In this document: positions 16,435 to 24,861 of the stretch, piece by piece
Layout of the letters: the number at the start of each line of letters is the position of its first letter
How positions within the stretch are numbered: the first letter of the stretch is position 1
Assembly: GCA_002842985.1 (NCBI GenBank)
Contig: PHEQ01000001.1
Location: 62,001-126,000, forward strand
Origin: Alphaproteobacteria bacterium HGW-Alphaproteobacteria-1
GTDB taxonomy: Bacteria; Pseudomonadota; Alphaproteobacteria; Rhodobacterales; Rhodobacteraceae
Reading direction: 5' to 3'
DNA: 64,000 nt
Notes under the pieces: model-generated
Databases searched by the model: none
The model's input: only the letters and a program-made list of their open reading frames with translations
Told to the model about the DNA's origin: nothing
Program-made: the position numbers and the translations under genes

Positions 16435-17679
16435 CTAACCGGGCCTTGCGATGGTGATCTGGGTCACATCGCAACTACCCCCTTTGAAGGCCGCCGCGCA
16501 AGAGGTGAGGTAGAAATTCCACATCCGCCGGAAACGCGCGTCAAAGCCCATGGCCGCGATCTCGGGCCACTTTTCGTTGAACGTGGCGTGCCAGCGGCGC
16601 AGCGTTTCCGAATAGCTCTGGCCGAACTCGACCGATCCGACTTCCTGCAACCCGGCACGCGCCACCTGCTGGCGCAGCACCGACGGCCCCGGCAGCATCC
16701 CGCCCGGAAAGATATATTTCTGTATGAAATCGATATCCTTGCGATAACTCTCGAAGCGGCGATCCTCGACCGTGATGATCTGAAGCGTGGCCCGCGCACC
16801 GGGTTTCAGCCGCGCGCGCAGGGTGTCGAAGAACACCGGCCAGTATTTTTCCCCCACCGCCTCGAACATCTCGATACTGGCCACGCCGTCATATTGGCCC
16901 GTCTCGTCGCGGTAGTCCTGCAATTTCAGCGTGACCAAATCTGACAAACCCGCCTTCGCCATGCGTTTTTGCGCATACTCAAGTTGCGACGGGCTGATCG
17001 TGAGGCCAGTGATCCGCAAACCCCTCTCTCCGGCTGCATATTCGGCGAAACCGCCCCAGCCACAACCGATCTCAAGCACGTGATCGCCCGGTTTCACCCC
17101 CATCGCATCGACCATGCGCCTGTATTTTTCGCGCTGCGCGGCCTCATGGCTCTCGGTGCCGGTCTCGAACACCGCGCTCGAATAGGTCATCGTATCATCA
17201 AGCCAGAGCGCGTAGAAATCGTTGCCCAGATCGTAATGGTATTCGATGTTGCGCCGCGCCTGCTCCTTGGAGTTTCGCTTGAACCAGAACCGGATTCGCT
17301 CGTAGAGTTGCGCGATCTTTTGTCCCGGATAGCCGCAGTAGATGGCGTCATTGTCATCGCTCAGCAGGTCGAGAAAGGCCTGAAGGTCCGGGGTGGACCA
17401 GCCGCCGTCGAGATAGGCCTCGCAAAACCCCAGATATCCCTCGCGCACCAGCCGCGCAAACACCTCCGTGTCGTGGATATGCAATTCGGCCTCTATGCCC
17501 GCCGCGCGCCCTTGGGCGCGGAACACCCGGCCATCGGGCAGACGGATGTCAAGCCGCCCCGCCCGCATCGCCTGCGCCACCGAAAAACAGCGCGCGAAGT
17601 AGCGTGGCAAATGCTGCGCGTCTTGCACCGATGTCTGCACCGCGCCCACAAGGCCCGCCTCTGCCGCCAAATCCTTCAT
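16435..17679 (-). CDS. cfa: Cyclopropane-fatty-acyl-phospholipid synthase family methyltransferase
   Basis: 414 residues. CFA synthases transfer a methylene from SAM to the cis double bond of phospholipid acyl chains. The SAM site is VLEIGCGWGGFAEYAAGERG (about residues 196-215); YDLGNDFYALWLDDTMTYSS and SIEMFEAVGEKYW are typical of the family. The N-terminal 130 residues are the lipid-binding domain. The start ATG overlaps the photolyase stop (ATGA). Its operon partners suggest a membrane/stress response. Confidence 0.92.
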   Translation of the reverse strand: MKDLAAEAGLVGAVQTSVQDAQHLPRYFARCFSVAQAMRAGRLDIRLPDGRVFRAQGRAAGIEAELHIHDTEVFARLVREGYLGFCEAYLDGGWSTPDLQAFLDLLSDDNDAIYCGYPGQKIAQLYERIRFWFKRNSKEQARRNIEYHYDLGNDFYALWLDDTMTYSSAVFETGTESHEAAQREKYRRMVDAMGVKPGDHVLEIGCGWGGFAEYAAGERGLRITGLTISPSQLEYAQKRMAKAGLSDLVTLKLQDYRDETGQYDGVASIEMFEAVGEKYWPVFFDTLRARLKPGARATLQIITVEDRRFESYRKDIDFIQKYIFPGGMLPGPSVLRQQVARAGLQEVGSVEFGQSYSETLRRWHATFNEKWPEIAAMGFDARFRRMWNFYLTSCAAAFKGGSCDVTQITIARPG

Positions 17680-19100
17680 GCCCGGACCTCCCGTTGTTCA
17701 TAGGCCGCAAGGGCCCGCTTGCGCCCCTCGGCCAGCCCCACCAGCGGCGTGGGGTATGGATCATCGGGGCGAAGACCCCAACTCTTTGGAATTGCGTCGA
17801 AATAGCTCAGCGCCGTTTTGGATTGCCGCGCCGTCCCTTCCGCGATCCACGCCCGCGCATAGGCCCCTTCGGGGTCGAATTTCGCAAGCTGCGTCTCTGG
17901 GTTGAAGATGCGGAAATAGGGCGCGGCATCCGGACCGCAGCCCGCCACCCATTGCCACCCCATCGCGTTCGACGCCGGGTCCCAATCGGTCAGGCACTCG
18001 GCGAACCAGTCGCGTCCCACCGTCCAATGCACCATCATGTGCTTGGTGAGATAGGACGCCACATTCATCCGCGCCCGGTTGTGCATTCGTCCCGTCACAT
18101 ACATCTCGCGCATGGCCGCATCGACAAACGCCACGCCCGTGCGCCCCTGTTTCCAGCGCAGCACGTCCTGCGCGCGCCCCTCATCCCATGGGAACGCGTC
18201 CCATTCCGGCCGCCAGTTCCGCGTGAGGATTTCGGGCGTGTGATACATCAGGTGATAGGCAAACTCCCGCCACACCAGCTCTTTCAGCCAATGCTCGGCC
18301 CCCTGCGCCCCCTCATGCAGCGCGCGCAGGCCTGCGTGCCAGCACGCGCGCGGGGAAATCTCGCCATAGGTCAGGTTTTCCGACAGGCCCGAGGTGCCGT
18401 TCACACCGGGATTGTTGCGCGCGTCCTTGTAAGGCCCGATGGCACCGCCGACGAACTCAGCCAGCCTGTCCCGAGCCGCCGCCTCGCCCACGCATTGATG
18501 CGGCAGGCAAACCACCGCCCCCCGGTGCATCGCCGCACCCATCTGCCAGTCGTCCATACGCTCGCTGTCGGGCCAGACCTCAGGCGCGGGAATGCGCGAC
18601 GGGGCGGACATCGGTTCGGGCACATCGCGGTCCTTCACGGCGCGCCACATCGGGCTGTAGACGCGGTAGAATCCGCCCGTGCCGGTCTCGACCGTCCAGG
18701 GCTCGAAGAGCAAATGGGAATTGTGGCTTTCGCCCTGCACGCCACGTTCCTTCAGCGCGGCCTTGATGGCACTGTCGCGCTCGATGGCCTTTGGATCATA
18801 AAGTCGCGACCAATGCACCGCGCCCGCGCCAACCTCTTCGGCCAGCGTCAGCAGCACATCGCGCGCCGCCCCTCGCCGCAGGATGAGGCGGCTGCCACGC
18901 GCCTCCAGATCGCGCGCGAGCGCGGCCAGCGACAGGCCCAGCCGCCATTTCGCGGCTGCGCCAAGCGCGCTCACACTCTCATCGTGGATAAACACGGGGA
19001 TCACGGGGCCGCCGCCCACGCAAGCCGACGCAAGCGCCGGGTGATCACCCAGACGCAAATCTCGCCGCAGCCAAAGCAATGTGGCTTGGTTTCGTCCCAT
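17676..19100 (-). CDS. phrB: Deoxyribodipyrimidine photolyase
   Basis: 474-residue FAD photolyase of the cryptochrome/photolyase family that splits UV-induced pyrimidine dimers with blue light. It has the N-terminal antenna-binding alpha/beta domain (LLWLRRDLRLGDHPAL at 8-23) and the C-terminal FAD domain: TGVAFVDAAMREMYVTGRMH, RMNVASYLTKHMMVHWTVG and DPASNAMGWQWVAGCG with the Trp positions expected. ATG 19100 begins the conserved N-terminus. It is coupled to cfa (ATGA). Photoprotection suits a phototroph; the Rhodobacter trg locus also carries a photolyase. Confidence 0.93.
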   Translation of the reverse strand: MGRNQATLLWLRRDLRLGDHPALASACVGGGPVIPVFIHDESVSALGAAAKWRLGLSLAALARDLEARGSRLILRRGAARDVLLTLAEEVGAGAVHWSRLYDPKAIERDSAIKAALKERGVQGESHNSHLLFEPWTVETGTGGFYRVYSPMWRAVKDRDVPEPMSAPSRIPAPEVWPDSERMDDWQMGAAMHRGAVVCLPHQCVGEAAARDRLAEFVGGAIGPYKDARNNPGVNGTSGLSENLTYGEISPRACWHAGLRALHEGAQGAEHWLKELVWREFAYHLMYHTPEILTRNWRPEWDAFPWDEGRAQDVLRWKQGRTGVAFVDAAMREMYVTGRMHNRARMNVASYLTKHMMVHWTVGRDWFAECLTDWDPASNAMGWQWVAGCGPDAAPYFRIFNPETQLAKFDPEGAYARAWIAEGTARQSKTALSYFDAIPKSWGLRPDDPYPTPLVGLAEGRKRALAAYEQREVRA

Positions 19101-19147
19101 TCCCGCCCCTTGATTATGGGTGGTTACGCAAGGCAGGGCAGGTTGGA

Positions 19148-20374
19148 TCAAAGAACATCGTCAAGCGCCGTCATCAGCCGGTCCACATCGTCGGCGCTGG
19201 TGTAATGCACGAAACTGAGGCGCAGCACGCCGCGGGCGGGGTCCACCCCCATTGCCTGAAGCGGGCGCACGGCGTAGAAATCTCCGCCCCCCGCCATGAT
19301 GCCATGCGCGGTCAACGCCGCCGCCGCCTCGGCCCCCGGACGATTGAGCGCCACGGCAACCGTGGGCGCCTTCTGTGCAGCCTCGACCGGGCCAATGAGG
19401 CGCACGGAATTGCGATCCTTCAGATAATCAAGCAGCGGCTGCAAAAGCGCGGTCTCATGCGCGCGCATGAGGTCATGCACACCGGCATTGCGCGTGACTG
19501 CGTCGCCTGCAATGCCATGATGCGCGGCCAGCGCATCGATGTAATCGGCCATGCCGGCGCTTGCCGCCACCTGCGCATGGTCCGGGCCAGCGGGGGTAAA
19601 CCGCTTGTAAAGCGTATCGGCGTTGAAATAATGCGCCTGATTGGGCAGGAGATTGCCCAATTCGCGCCGGATCACCATGATCCCCTGATGCGGACCATAG
19701 GTCTTGTAGGCCGAAAAGAGGTAGATATCCGGCCCCATCCGTCCCACCTCGGGCAGGCCATGGGGCGCGTAGCTGACGCCATCGACACAGACAAAGGCCC
19801 CGGCGGCATGCGCCAGCGCGGTGATCTCGACCACCGGGTTGATCGCCCCCACCACGTTCGAACAATGCGGGAAACATACCAGCCTTACCCGCTCATCCAG
19901 CAGGTTTTCGAGATCTTCGGGATCGAGCAGGCCGCTCTCGGGGTCGATCTTCCATTCGCGCACCTCGAACCCCGCCTCGGCCAGCCGCCGCCAGGGGCCT
20001 GAATTGGCCTCGTGATCCTGGTTGGTGACGATGATGGCATCGCCCGGATCCATCCATTGCCGGAACGCCTGCGCCAGAACATAGGTGTTCTGCGTGGTCG
20101 AGGGGCCAAAGCTCAACTCGTCGGTGGCCACGCCCATCATCGCCGCCAGCCTTTGGCGCGCCTCGTCCATCTCCTCGCCCGCCAGACGGCTGGCCTCATA
20201 GGGACCATAGGGTTGCACCTTGCGTTGCCGGTAATACCGCTCCAGCCGCGCGATCACCGGCGCGCAGGTATAGGAGCCACCTGCGTTTTCGAAAAACGCC
20301 TGCCCCGCCAGCGACGGCTCGGCAAAGGCCGGGAACTGTGCGCGCACAAAGTCCAGATCAAGCGTCATTCTCAT
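19148..20374 (-). CDS. Class V aminotransferase (cysteine desulfurase-like fold)
   Basis: 408-residue PLP enzyme of the NifS/Csd-like aminotransferase V family. The PLP lysine is in LFSAYKTYGPHQG (about residue 222); FENAGGSYTCAP near residue 30, VTNQDHEANSGPW and VCVDGVSYAPHG are typical. No conserved desulfurase cysteine loop is obvious, so the reaction (desulfurase, selenocysteine lyase, or another beta- or gamma-elimination) is open. Starts ATG 20374 and ATG 20368 are both possible; AAGGGG lies upstream. The photolyase gene follows after 47 bp. Confidence 0.85.
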   Translation of the reverse strand: MRMTLDLDFVRAQFPAFAEPSLAGQAFFENAGGSYTCAPVIARLERYYRQRKVQPYGPYEASRLAGEEMDEARQRLAAMMGVATDELSFGPSTTQNTYVLAQAFRQWMDPGDAIIVTNQDHEANSGPWRRLAEAGFEVREWKIDPESGLLDPEDLENLLDERVRLVCFPHCSNVVGAINPVVEITALAHAAGAFVCVDGVSYAPHGLPEVGRMGPDIYLFSAYKTYGPHQGIMVIRRELGNLLPNQAHYFNADTLYKRFTPAGPDHAQVAASAGMADYIDALAAHHGIAGDAVTRNAGVHDLMRAHETALLQPLLDYLKDRNSVRLIGPVEAAQKAPTVAVALNRPGAEAAAALTAHGIMAGGGDFYAVRPLQAMGVDPARGVLRLSFVHYTSADDVDRLMTALDDVL

Positions 20375-20410
20375 CCCCTTCCCGCTTGTTTTTCATGCTA
20401 CAAGACACCT

Positions 20411-20442
20411 AAGCCCCCCGGCCTGCAACAGCCAGAGGGCTT
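20411..20442 (-). terminator. Hairpin after the BCCT gene, possible terminator
   Basis: A 12-bp stem with two G-U pairs (AAGCCC at one end, GGGCTT at the other) closes an 8-nt loop in the 95-bp gap between the BCCT gene and the aminotransferase gene. There is no U-run on the minus strand, so termination is only a suggestion. Confidence 0.4.
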
Positions 20443-20469
20443 TGTAGCCTCAATGAATGCGCTATGCGG

Positions 20470-22122
20470 TCAGACGCGCATTTCCGAGGCGAGACCCTTC
20501 CAGATCGCCACGCACATGAGCAGCAGGATGACCGTGAACGGCAGGCCGGTGGAAATCACCATCGCCTGCAAGGCCCCAAGGCCGCCGCCGATCAGAAGCG
20601 CGATGGCCACCAGCCCTTCGAAGGTGCACCAGAACACCCGCTGCGGCACCGGCGCGTCGACCTTGCCGCCCGCCGTGATCGTGTCGATCACAAGGCTGCC
20701 TGAATCCGACGAGGTGACGAAGAACACGATCACCAGCACGATGCCGATGGTCGAGGTGATCGACGATAGCGGCAGCCCGTCCAGCATCGCAAAGAGCGAG
20801 AGCGGCGGGTTGTAGCTGTCGATGACCTGCGCCTTGACCGCGCTTGCCGCCGGATCGGCGATCATGTCGTTGATCGCGGCGCCACCGAAGGTCGCCATCC
20901 AGAACACGCAGACCAGCGACGGGATGATCAGCACGCAGGTCACGAACTCGCGCACCGTGCGGCCCCGGCTGACGCGGGCGATGAACATGCCCACGAAGGG
21001 CGACCAGCTGATCCACCACGCCCAGTAAAACGCCGTCCAGCCCTGCATATAGCCGGTATCCTCGCGCCCGAACGGGTTGGAGAGCGGAATGACCTCGCGG
21101 AAATAGGCCCCGACGCCCGCGACGAATTCGGTCAGGATGCTGACCGCACCGGCCGCGAACATCACAAAGACAAGCAGCACCAGCGCGATCACCATGTTGA
21201 TCTCCGAGAGCACCTTGACCCCCCCGTCGAGCCCGCGCAGCACCGAGACGAGCGCCACCGCCGTGATCGCGCAAATCAGGATCACCTGAACGGTGATGCT
21301 GCTGGGAATGCCATAGACATATTCCAGCCCCGCATTGGCCTGCTGTGCGCCGAACCCGAGCGAGGTGGCGAGACCGAAGAGCGTGGCAAAGACCGCCATC
21401 GTGTCGATGACATGGCCCCACCATCCCCAGACCCGCTCGCCCAGCAACGGGTAGAACGCCGAGCGGATCGTCAGCGGCAGACCCTTGTTGTAGCTGAAGA
21501 GCGCGAGTGCCAGCGCCACCACCGCATAGATCGCCCAAGGATGCAGCTCCCAGTGATAGGAGGTCGCGGCCAGCGCCATTCGGCGCGCCTCGGCGACATT
21601 GGCCTCGATCAGTTGATCGTCCTCGGTAAAGGGCCGCACCGCGCCCAGAGGCGCATCGCCCCAGGGCGTGCCGAAGTAATAGGCGGGCTCCAGCACGCCA
21701 AAGAACATGAGGCCGATGCCCATGCCGGCGGCAAAGAGCATCGCGAACCAGCCGACATAGCTGTAATCCGGCGTCGCATCCGACCCGCCGAGCCGGACCG
21801 AACCATAGGGTGTCACGATCAGCAGCAGGCAGAACAGCACGAAGACATTCGCCGACAACAGGAAGAACCAGTCGAAGGTCGAGGTCAGCGCCGGACGCAG
21901 CCAGCCAAAGAAATCCCCCGCCTGCTGCGGCGCCACCATCGCATAGGCGACGAAAGCGATGATCGCCAAACCCGAGATCGCAAAGACCGGGTTGTGGATA
22001 TCGAGGCCGAACGGCCCGATCCGTGTCTGGATATTGTCCTGACCGATCTCATACTCGGTCGCGATGATATCCGACGCGCCCTCCGGCGCGGGAATCCCCT
22101 GATTGGCGGTGTCGTCTGACAT
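20470..22122 (-). CDS. BCCT family transporter (betaine/choline/carnitine)
   Basis: 550-residue secondary transporter with about 12 TM helices that takes up trimethylammonium osmolytes such as glycine betaine or choline. The family signatures are AAGMGIGLMFFGVLEPAYYF near residue 140 and FYWAWWISWSPFVGMFIARV near residue 360. The hydrophilic N-terminus is about 45 residues long. ATG 22122 follows GGGGGGAC; the upstream in-frame ATG gives a poor N-terminus. It may support osmoprotection or methylamine use in a marine organism; no demethylation genes are next to it. Confidence 0.92.
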   Translation of the reverse strand: MSDDTANQGIPAPEGASDIIATEYEIGQDNIQTRIGPFGLDIHNPVFAISGLAIIAFVAYAMVAPQQAGDFFGWLRPALTSTFDWFFLLSANVFVLFCLLLIVTPYGSVRLGGSDATPDYSYVGWFAMLFAAGMGIGLMFFGVLEPAYYFGTPWGDAPLGAVRPFTEDDQLIEANVAEARRMALAATSYHWELHPWAIYAVVALALALFSYNKGLPLTIRSAFYPLLGERVWGWWGHVIDTMAVFATLFGLATSLGFGAQQANAGLEYVYGIPSSITVQVILICAITAVALVSVLRGLDGGVKVLSEINMVIALVLLVFVMFAAGAVSILTEFVAGVGAYFREVIPLSNPFGREDTGYMQGWTAFYWAWWISWSPFVGMFIARVSRGRTVREFVTCVLIIPSLVCVFWMATFGGAAINDMIADPAASAVKAQVIDSYNPPLSLFAMLDGLPLSSITSTIGIVLVIVFFVTSSDSGSLVIDTITAGGKVDAPVPQRVFWCTFEGLVAIALLIGGGLGALQAMVISTGLPFTVILLLMCVAIWKGLASEMRV

Positions 22123-22216
22123 GCCGTCCCCCCTGTTCTCTTGTTTTCGCCGCACTTGCCCTCTCTCCGCCTCCGGCGGATGGGGCACGGCACGCCGCGC
22201 GTGCCGAACGGACAGG

Positions 22217-22246
22217 GATCCGGAGGCGGTCGGTGCCTCCGGGATC
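22217..22246 (-). other. Inverted repeat in the 5' region of the BCCT gene
   Basis: GATCCGGAGGC pairs with GCCTCCGGGATC (one bulged G) around a 7-nt loop. The 225-bp gap 22123-22347 also contains a hairpin at 22300-22320. No riboswitch class is recognised in it. Confidence 0.4.
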
Positions 22247-22299
22247 GAAAGACCGCCCCGAGGGGCGATCTGCGCGCGCCCTCAACGTAACAAGCCTTT

Positions 22300-22320
22300 C
22301 GCCCGGTCTTCAACCGGGCG
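22300..22320 (-). terminator. Hairpin downstream of the fumC-DUF4169-RHH unit
   Basis: Perfect 8-bp stem (CGCCCGGT with ACCGGGCG) and 5-nt loop, 27 bp after the stop of the RHH gene on the minus strand. There is no U-run, so this is a weak terminator candidate. Confidence 0.35.
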
Positions 22321-22347
22321 CGGTGGCATTCGTGCTAAAAACGACAT

Positions 22348-22596
22348 CTACGGCTTGGCTGTGACGCCGGTCGCGCGCGCCCGCGCCCGGTAATGCGCAA
22401 GCACATAGGCCCGGATCGCCGAGGCCAGCCCCGTTTCGGAATCGCGCGCGGCGTCGATCTCGGCCGCAAGCGCATTGAGCGCGCGCCCCTGCTCCTGCGC
22501 GATGTCGCGGAAGGCGTGCCAGAAATCATCCTCGAGCGAAACGCTGGTGCGGTGCCCTTGCAGGGTGAGCGAGCGCTTGACCGGCCGCGCGCTCAT
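22348..22596 (-). CDS. Ribbon-helix-helix domain protein
   Basis: 82 residues. RSLTLQGHRTSVSLEDDFWH (about 8-27) is the beta strand and first helix of a ribbon-helix-helix fold of the RHH_4 type (PF13467-like), usually a small DNA-binding or antitoxin-like protein. No toxin gene is next to it. ATG 22596 is the start; a longer in-frame reading would run through the repeat element at 22611-22674 and is unlikely. It is the third gene of the fumC-DUF4169-RHH run. Confidence 0.75.
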   Translation of the reverse strand: MSARPVKRSLTLQGHRTSVSLEDDFWHAFRDIAQEQGRALNALAAEIDAARDSETGLASAIRAYVLAHYRARARATGVTAKP

Positions 22597-22610
22597 GGCT
22601 GGCCGTGCCG

Positions 22611-22674
22611 GGGGGCGCTGCCCCCATCGCCGCACGCGGCGATTCCCCCGGGATATTTCAGGCCAGAAGAAACC
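22611..22674 (+). repeat. Dispersed intergenic repeat, copy 1
   Basis: GGGGGCGCTGCCCCC (22611-22625), then an inverted repeat ATCGCC...GGCGAT, then a 30-bp block CCCCCGGGATATTTCAGGCC(AGAAGAAACC) at 22645-22674. The 15-mer is identical, and the 30-mer matches at 28 of 30 positions, to the reverse-complement copy at 33402-33449. It lies between the DUF4169 and RHH genes, opposite to their transcription. Confidence 0.7.
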
Positions 22675-22678
22675 CGCA

Positions 22679-22861
22679 TCATTTCTCCTCGCGGCGGTGC
22701 TGATCAAGCGTGCGGCGCGCCTTGTCAGCCTCCGCCTCTTCCAGTATTTTCTGTGCTTTGGTCCGCCCGAACCGCGCGGCGTTCTGGTCGGCGCGGGCCT
22801 GTCGCTCGGCCCGCGCCCGTTGCTTGCGCACCCGGTTGAGGTTCACCGGGCCGTCGGTCAT
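22679..22861 (-). CDS. DUF4169 family protein
   Basis: 60-residue, highly charged protein (Arg/Lys/Glu/Asp-rich, helical) of the DUF4169 family: start [19 protein letters not shown] and [20 protein letters not shown]. Function unknown; composition suggests a basic nucleic-acid or protein-binding helix. Its ATG overlaps the fumC stop (ATGA, 22858-22861), so it is translated after fumC, an arrangement common in Rhodobacterales. Confidence 0.8.
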   Translation of the reverse strand: MTDGPVNLNRVRKQRARAERQARADQNAARFGRTKAQKILEEAEADKARRTLDQHRREEK

Positions 22862-24249
22862 TTCGGGCCGATCATGTCTTCGGGACGCACCACGCGATCA
22901 AAGGTCTCGCCGTCGACGAAACCGAGCGCGATGGCCTCCTCGCGCAGGGTCGTGCCGTTCTTGTGCGCCGTCTTGGCGACCTTGGTGGCGTTGTCATAAC
23001 CGATGGTGGGCGCAAGCGCCGTCACCAGCATGAGCGATTCGCGCATCAGCTTTTCGATCCGCTCGACATTCGCCTGCGTGCCCTCCAGCATCCGCAGGGT
23101 GAAACTGTCGGCGGCATCGCCCAGAAGCGTCATGCTCTGCAACAGGTTATAGGCCATCATCGGGTTGTAGACATTGAGCTCGAAATGCCCCTGCGACCCG
23201 GCAAAGGAAATCGCCGCGTCATTGCCGAGGATATGGGCGCAGACCTGCGTCATCGCCTCGGCCTGCGTCGGGTTGACCTTGCCCGGCATGATCGAGGAGC
23301 CCGGCTCGTTCTCGGGCAGGATCAATTCGCCCAGACCCGAGCGCGGACCGGAGCCGAGAAACCGCATGTCATTGGCGATCTTGTAGCAGGCCATGGCGGC
23401 GGTCTTGATCGCGCCCGACATGAACACCATCGCGTCATGGGCGGCCAGGGCCTCGAACTTGTTCGGCGCGGTGACGAACGGCAGGCCGGTGATGGCGGCA
23501 ATATGGGCGGCCACGGTCGTATCCCAGCCCTTCGCGGTGTTGAGCCCGGTGCCAACGGCGGTGCCGCCCTGCGCCAGTTCGTAGATGCCCGGCAGCGCCA
23601 TCTTGATGCGCGCGATGCCGTTCCTGACCTGCATGGCGTAGCCCGAAAACTCCTGCCCCAGCGTGAGCGGCGTGGCATCCTGCGTATGGGTGCGCCCGAT
23701 CTTGATGATGTCCCGGAATGCTTCGGCCTTGGCCTCGAGGCCCGCCGCCAGCTTCTCGAGGCCGGGAATCAGCACCTCGTGGCAGGTGGTGGCGGCGGCG
23801 ATGTGCATGGCCGTCGGGAAGGTATCGTTTGACGATTGCCCCATGTTGCAATGGTCGTTGGGATGCACCGGGTCCTTGGAACCGATCACACCGCCGAGGA
23901 TTTCGATGGCGCGGTTGGCGATCACCTCGTTGGCATTCATGTTCGATTGCGTGCCCGAGCCGGTCTGCCACACGACCAGCGGGAAATTGTCGTCGAATTT
24001 CCCCGCGATCACCTCGCCCGCCGCCGTGATGATGGCATCCGCCAGCCGCGCGTCGAGCTTGCCAGACGCCTTGTTGGCCTCGGCGCAGGCCTTCTTGATC
24101 ACGCCAAGCGCGCGCACGATCGCCACCGGCTGTTTTTCCCAGCCGATCGGGAAATTCATGATCGAGCGCTGCGTCTGCGCCCCCCAATATTTGTCGGCGG
24201 GAACGTCGAGTGGGCCGAAACTGTCGGATTCGGTGCGGGTGGCGGTCAT
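22858..24249 (-). CDS. fumC: Fumarate hydratase, class II
   Basis: 463-residue iron-free fumarase of the aspartase/fumarase superfamily that interconverts fumarate and malate in the TCA cycle. The superfamily signature [13 protein letters not shown] carries the catalytic loop serine; [20 protein letters not shown] and [19 protein letters not shown] are the other conserved blocks. Length and start (ATG 24249 after AAGGAGATCC) are standard. It is followed by the coupled DUF4169 gene. Confidence 0.96.
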   Translation of the reverse strand: MTATRTESDSFGPLDVPADKYWGAQTQRSIMNFPIGWEKQPVAIVRALGVIKKACAEANKASGKLDARLADAIITAAGEVIAGKFDDNFPLVVWQTGSGTQSNMNANEVIANRAIEILGGVIGSKDPVHPNDHCNMGQSSNDTFPTAMHIAAATTCHEVLIPGLEKLAAGLEAKAEAFRDIIKIGRTHTQDATPLTLGQEFSGYAMQVRNGIARIKMALPGIYELAQGGTAVGTGLNTAKGWDTTVAAHIAAITGLPFVTAPNKFEALAAHDAMVFMSGAIKTAAMACYKIANDMRFLGSGPRSGLGELILPENEPGSSIMPGKVNPTQAEAMTQVCAHILGNDAAISFAGSQGHFELNVYNPMMAYNLLQSMTLLGDAADSFTLRMLEGTQANVERIEKLMRESLMLVTALAPTIGYDNATKVAKTAHKNGTTLREEAIALGFVDGETFDRVVRPEDMIGPK

Positions 24250-24330
24250 CGCGGGATCTCCTTGGCGGTTTGCCCGTTCATACCGCAGGCGGCGAAAAGA
24301 TCAATGCTGTATACGACGGGATACCAAGCC

Positions 24331-24789
24331 CTATTTGCGGAACTTGTCGAGGCTCACCACCTCGCCACCATCATGCGTCGGTGGATCGGACCCGTCCTCA
24401 CCGTCATCGTCATCGTCATCATCGACCTCGGTGCTTTCCTGCGTCTCGAAGCGCAGGCCGAACTCCACCGAGGGATCGACAAAGGTGCGGATCGCGTCAT
24501 AGGGGATGAAGAGCGGCTCGGGCGCATCGCCGAAATTGAGGGTGATCCCGAAACCGTCATCGCCCACCTCCAGCGCCTCATACCAGTGCTGCATGACCAC
24601 GGTCATCTCGGAGGGGTAGCGCTCGCGCAGCCAGCCGGCAAGCCGGGCCTCGGGGTGGGTGGTGTCGAAGGTGATGAAGAAGTGATGCGCCCCCGGCAAC
24701 CCGTTCGCGGCCACATCGGTCAGAACCTCCTGAATGAGGCCCCGCATCGCGCGGTGCATCAGGTTTCCGTAATCGATGGAGCGCGTCAT
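24331..24789 (-). CDS. sspB: SspB-type ClpXP adaptor
   Basis: 152 residues of the alphaproteobacterial SspB family. SspB tethers ssrA-tagged and other substrates to ClpXP. The substrate-binding fold spans about 1-118 (HHFFITFDTTHPEARL, MTVVMQHWYEALEV, LNFGDAPEPLFIPYDAI). Next comes a flexible acidic linker with seven consecutive Asp (123-129). The C-terminal GGEVVSLDKFRK is the ClpX-binding tail. The gene is flanked by gaps of about 80 bp and looks monocistronic. Confidence 0.9.
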   Translation of the reverse strand: MTRSIDYGNLMHRAMRGLIQEVLTDVAANGLPGAHHFFITFDTTHPEARLAGWLRERYPSEMTVVMQHWYEALEVGDDGFGITLNFGDAPEPLFIPYDAIRTFVDPSVEFGLRFETQESTEVDDDDDDDGEDGSDPPTHDGGEVVSLDKFRK

Positions 24790-24861
24790 GCCTTACCTCG
24801 GGTCCGCTTTCATGGTCAGCATAGGGGATTCGGAACAAAACAAAAGAGCCTCTGGCACCCC

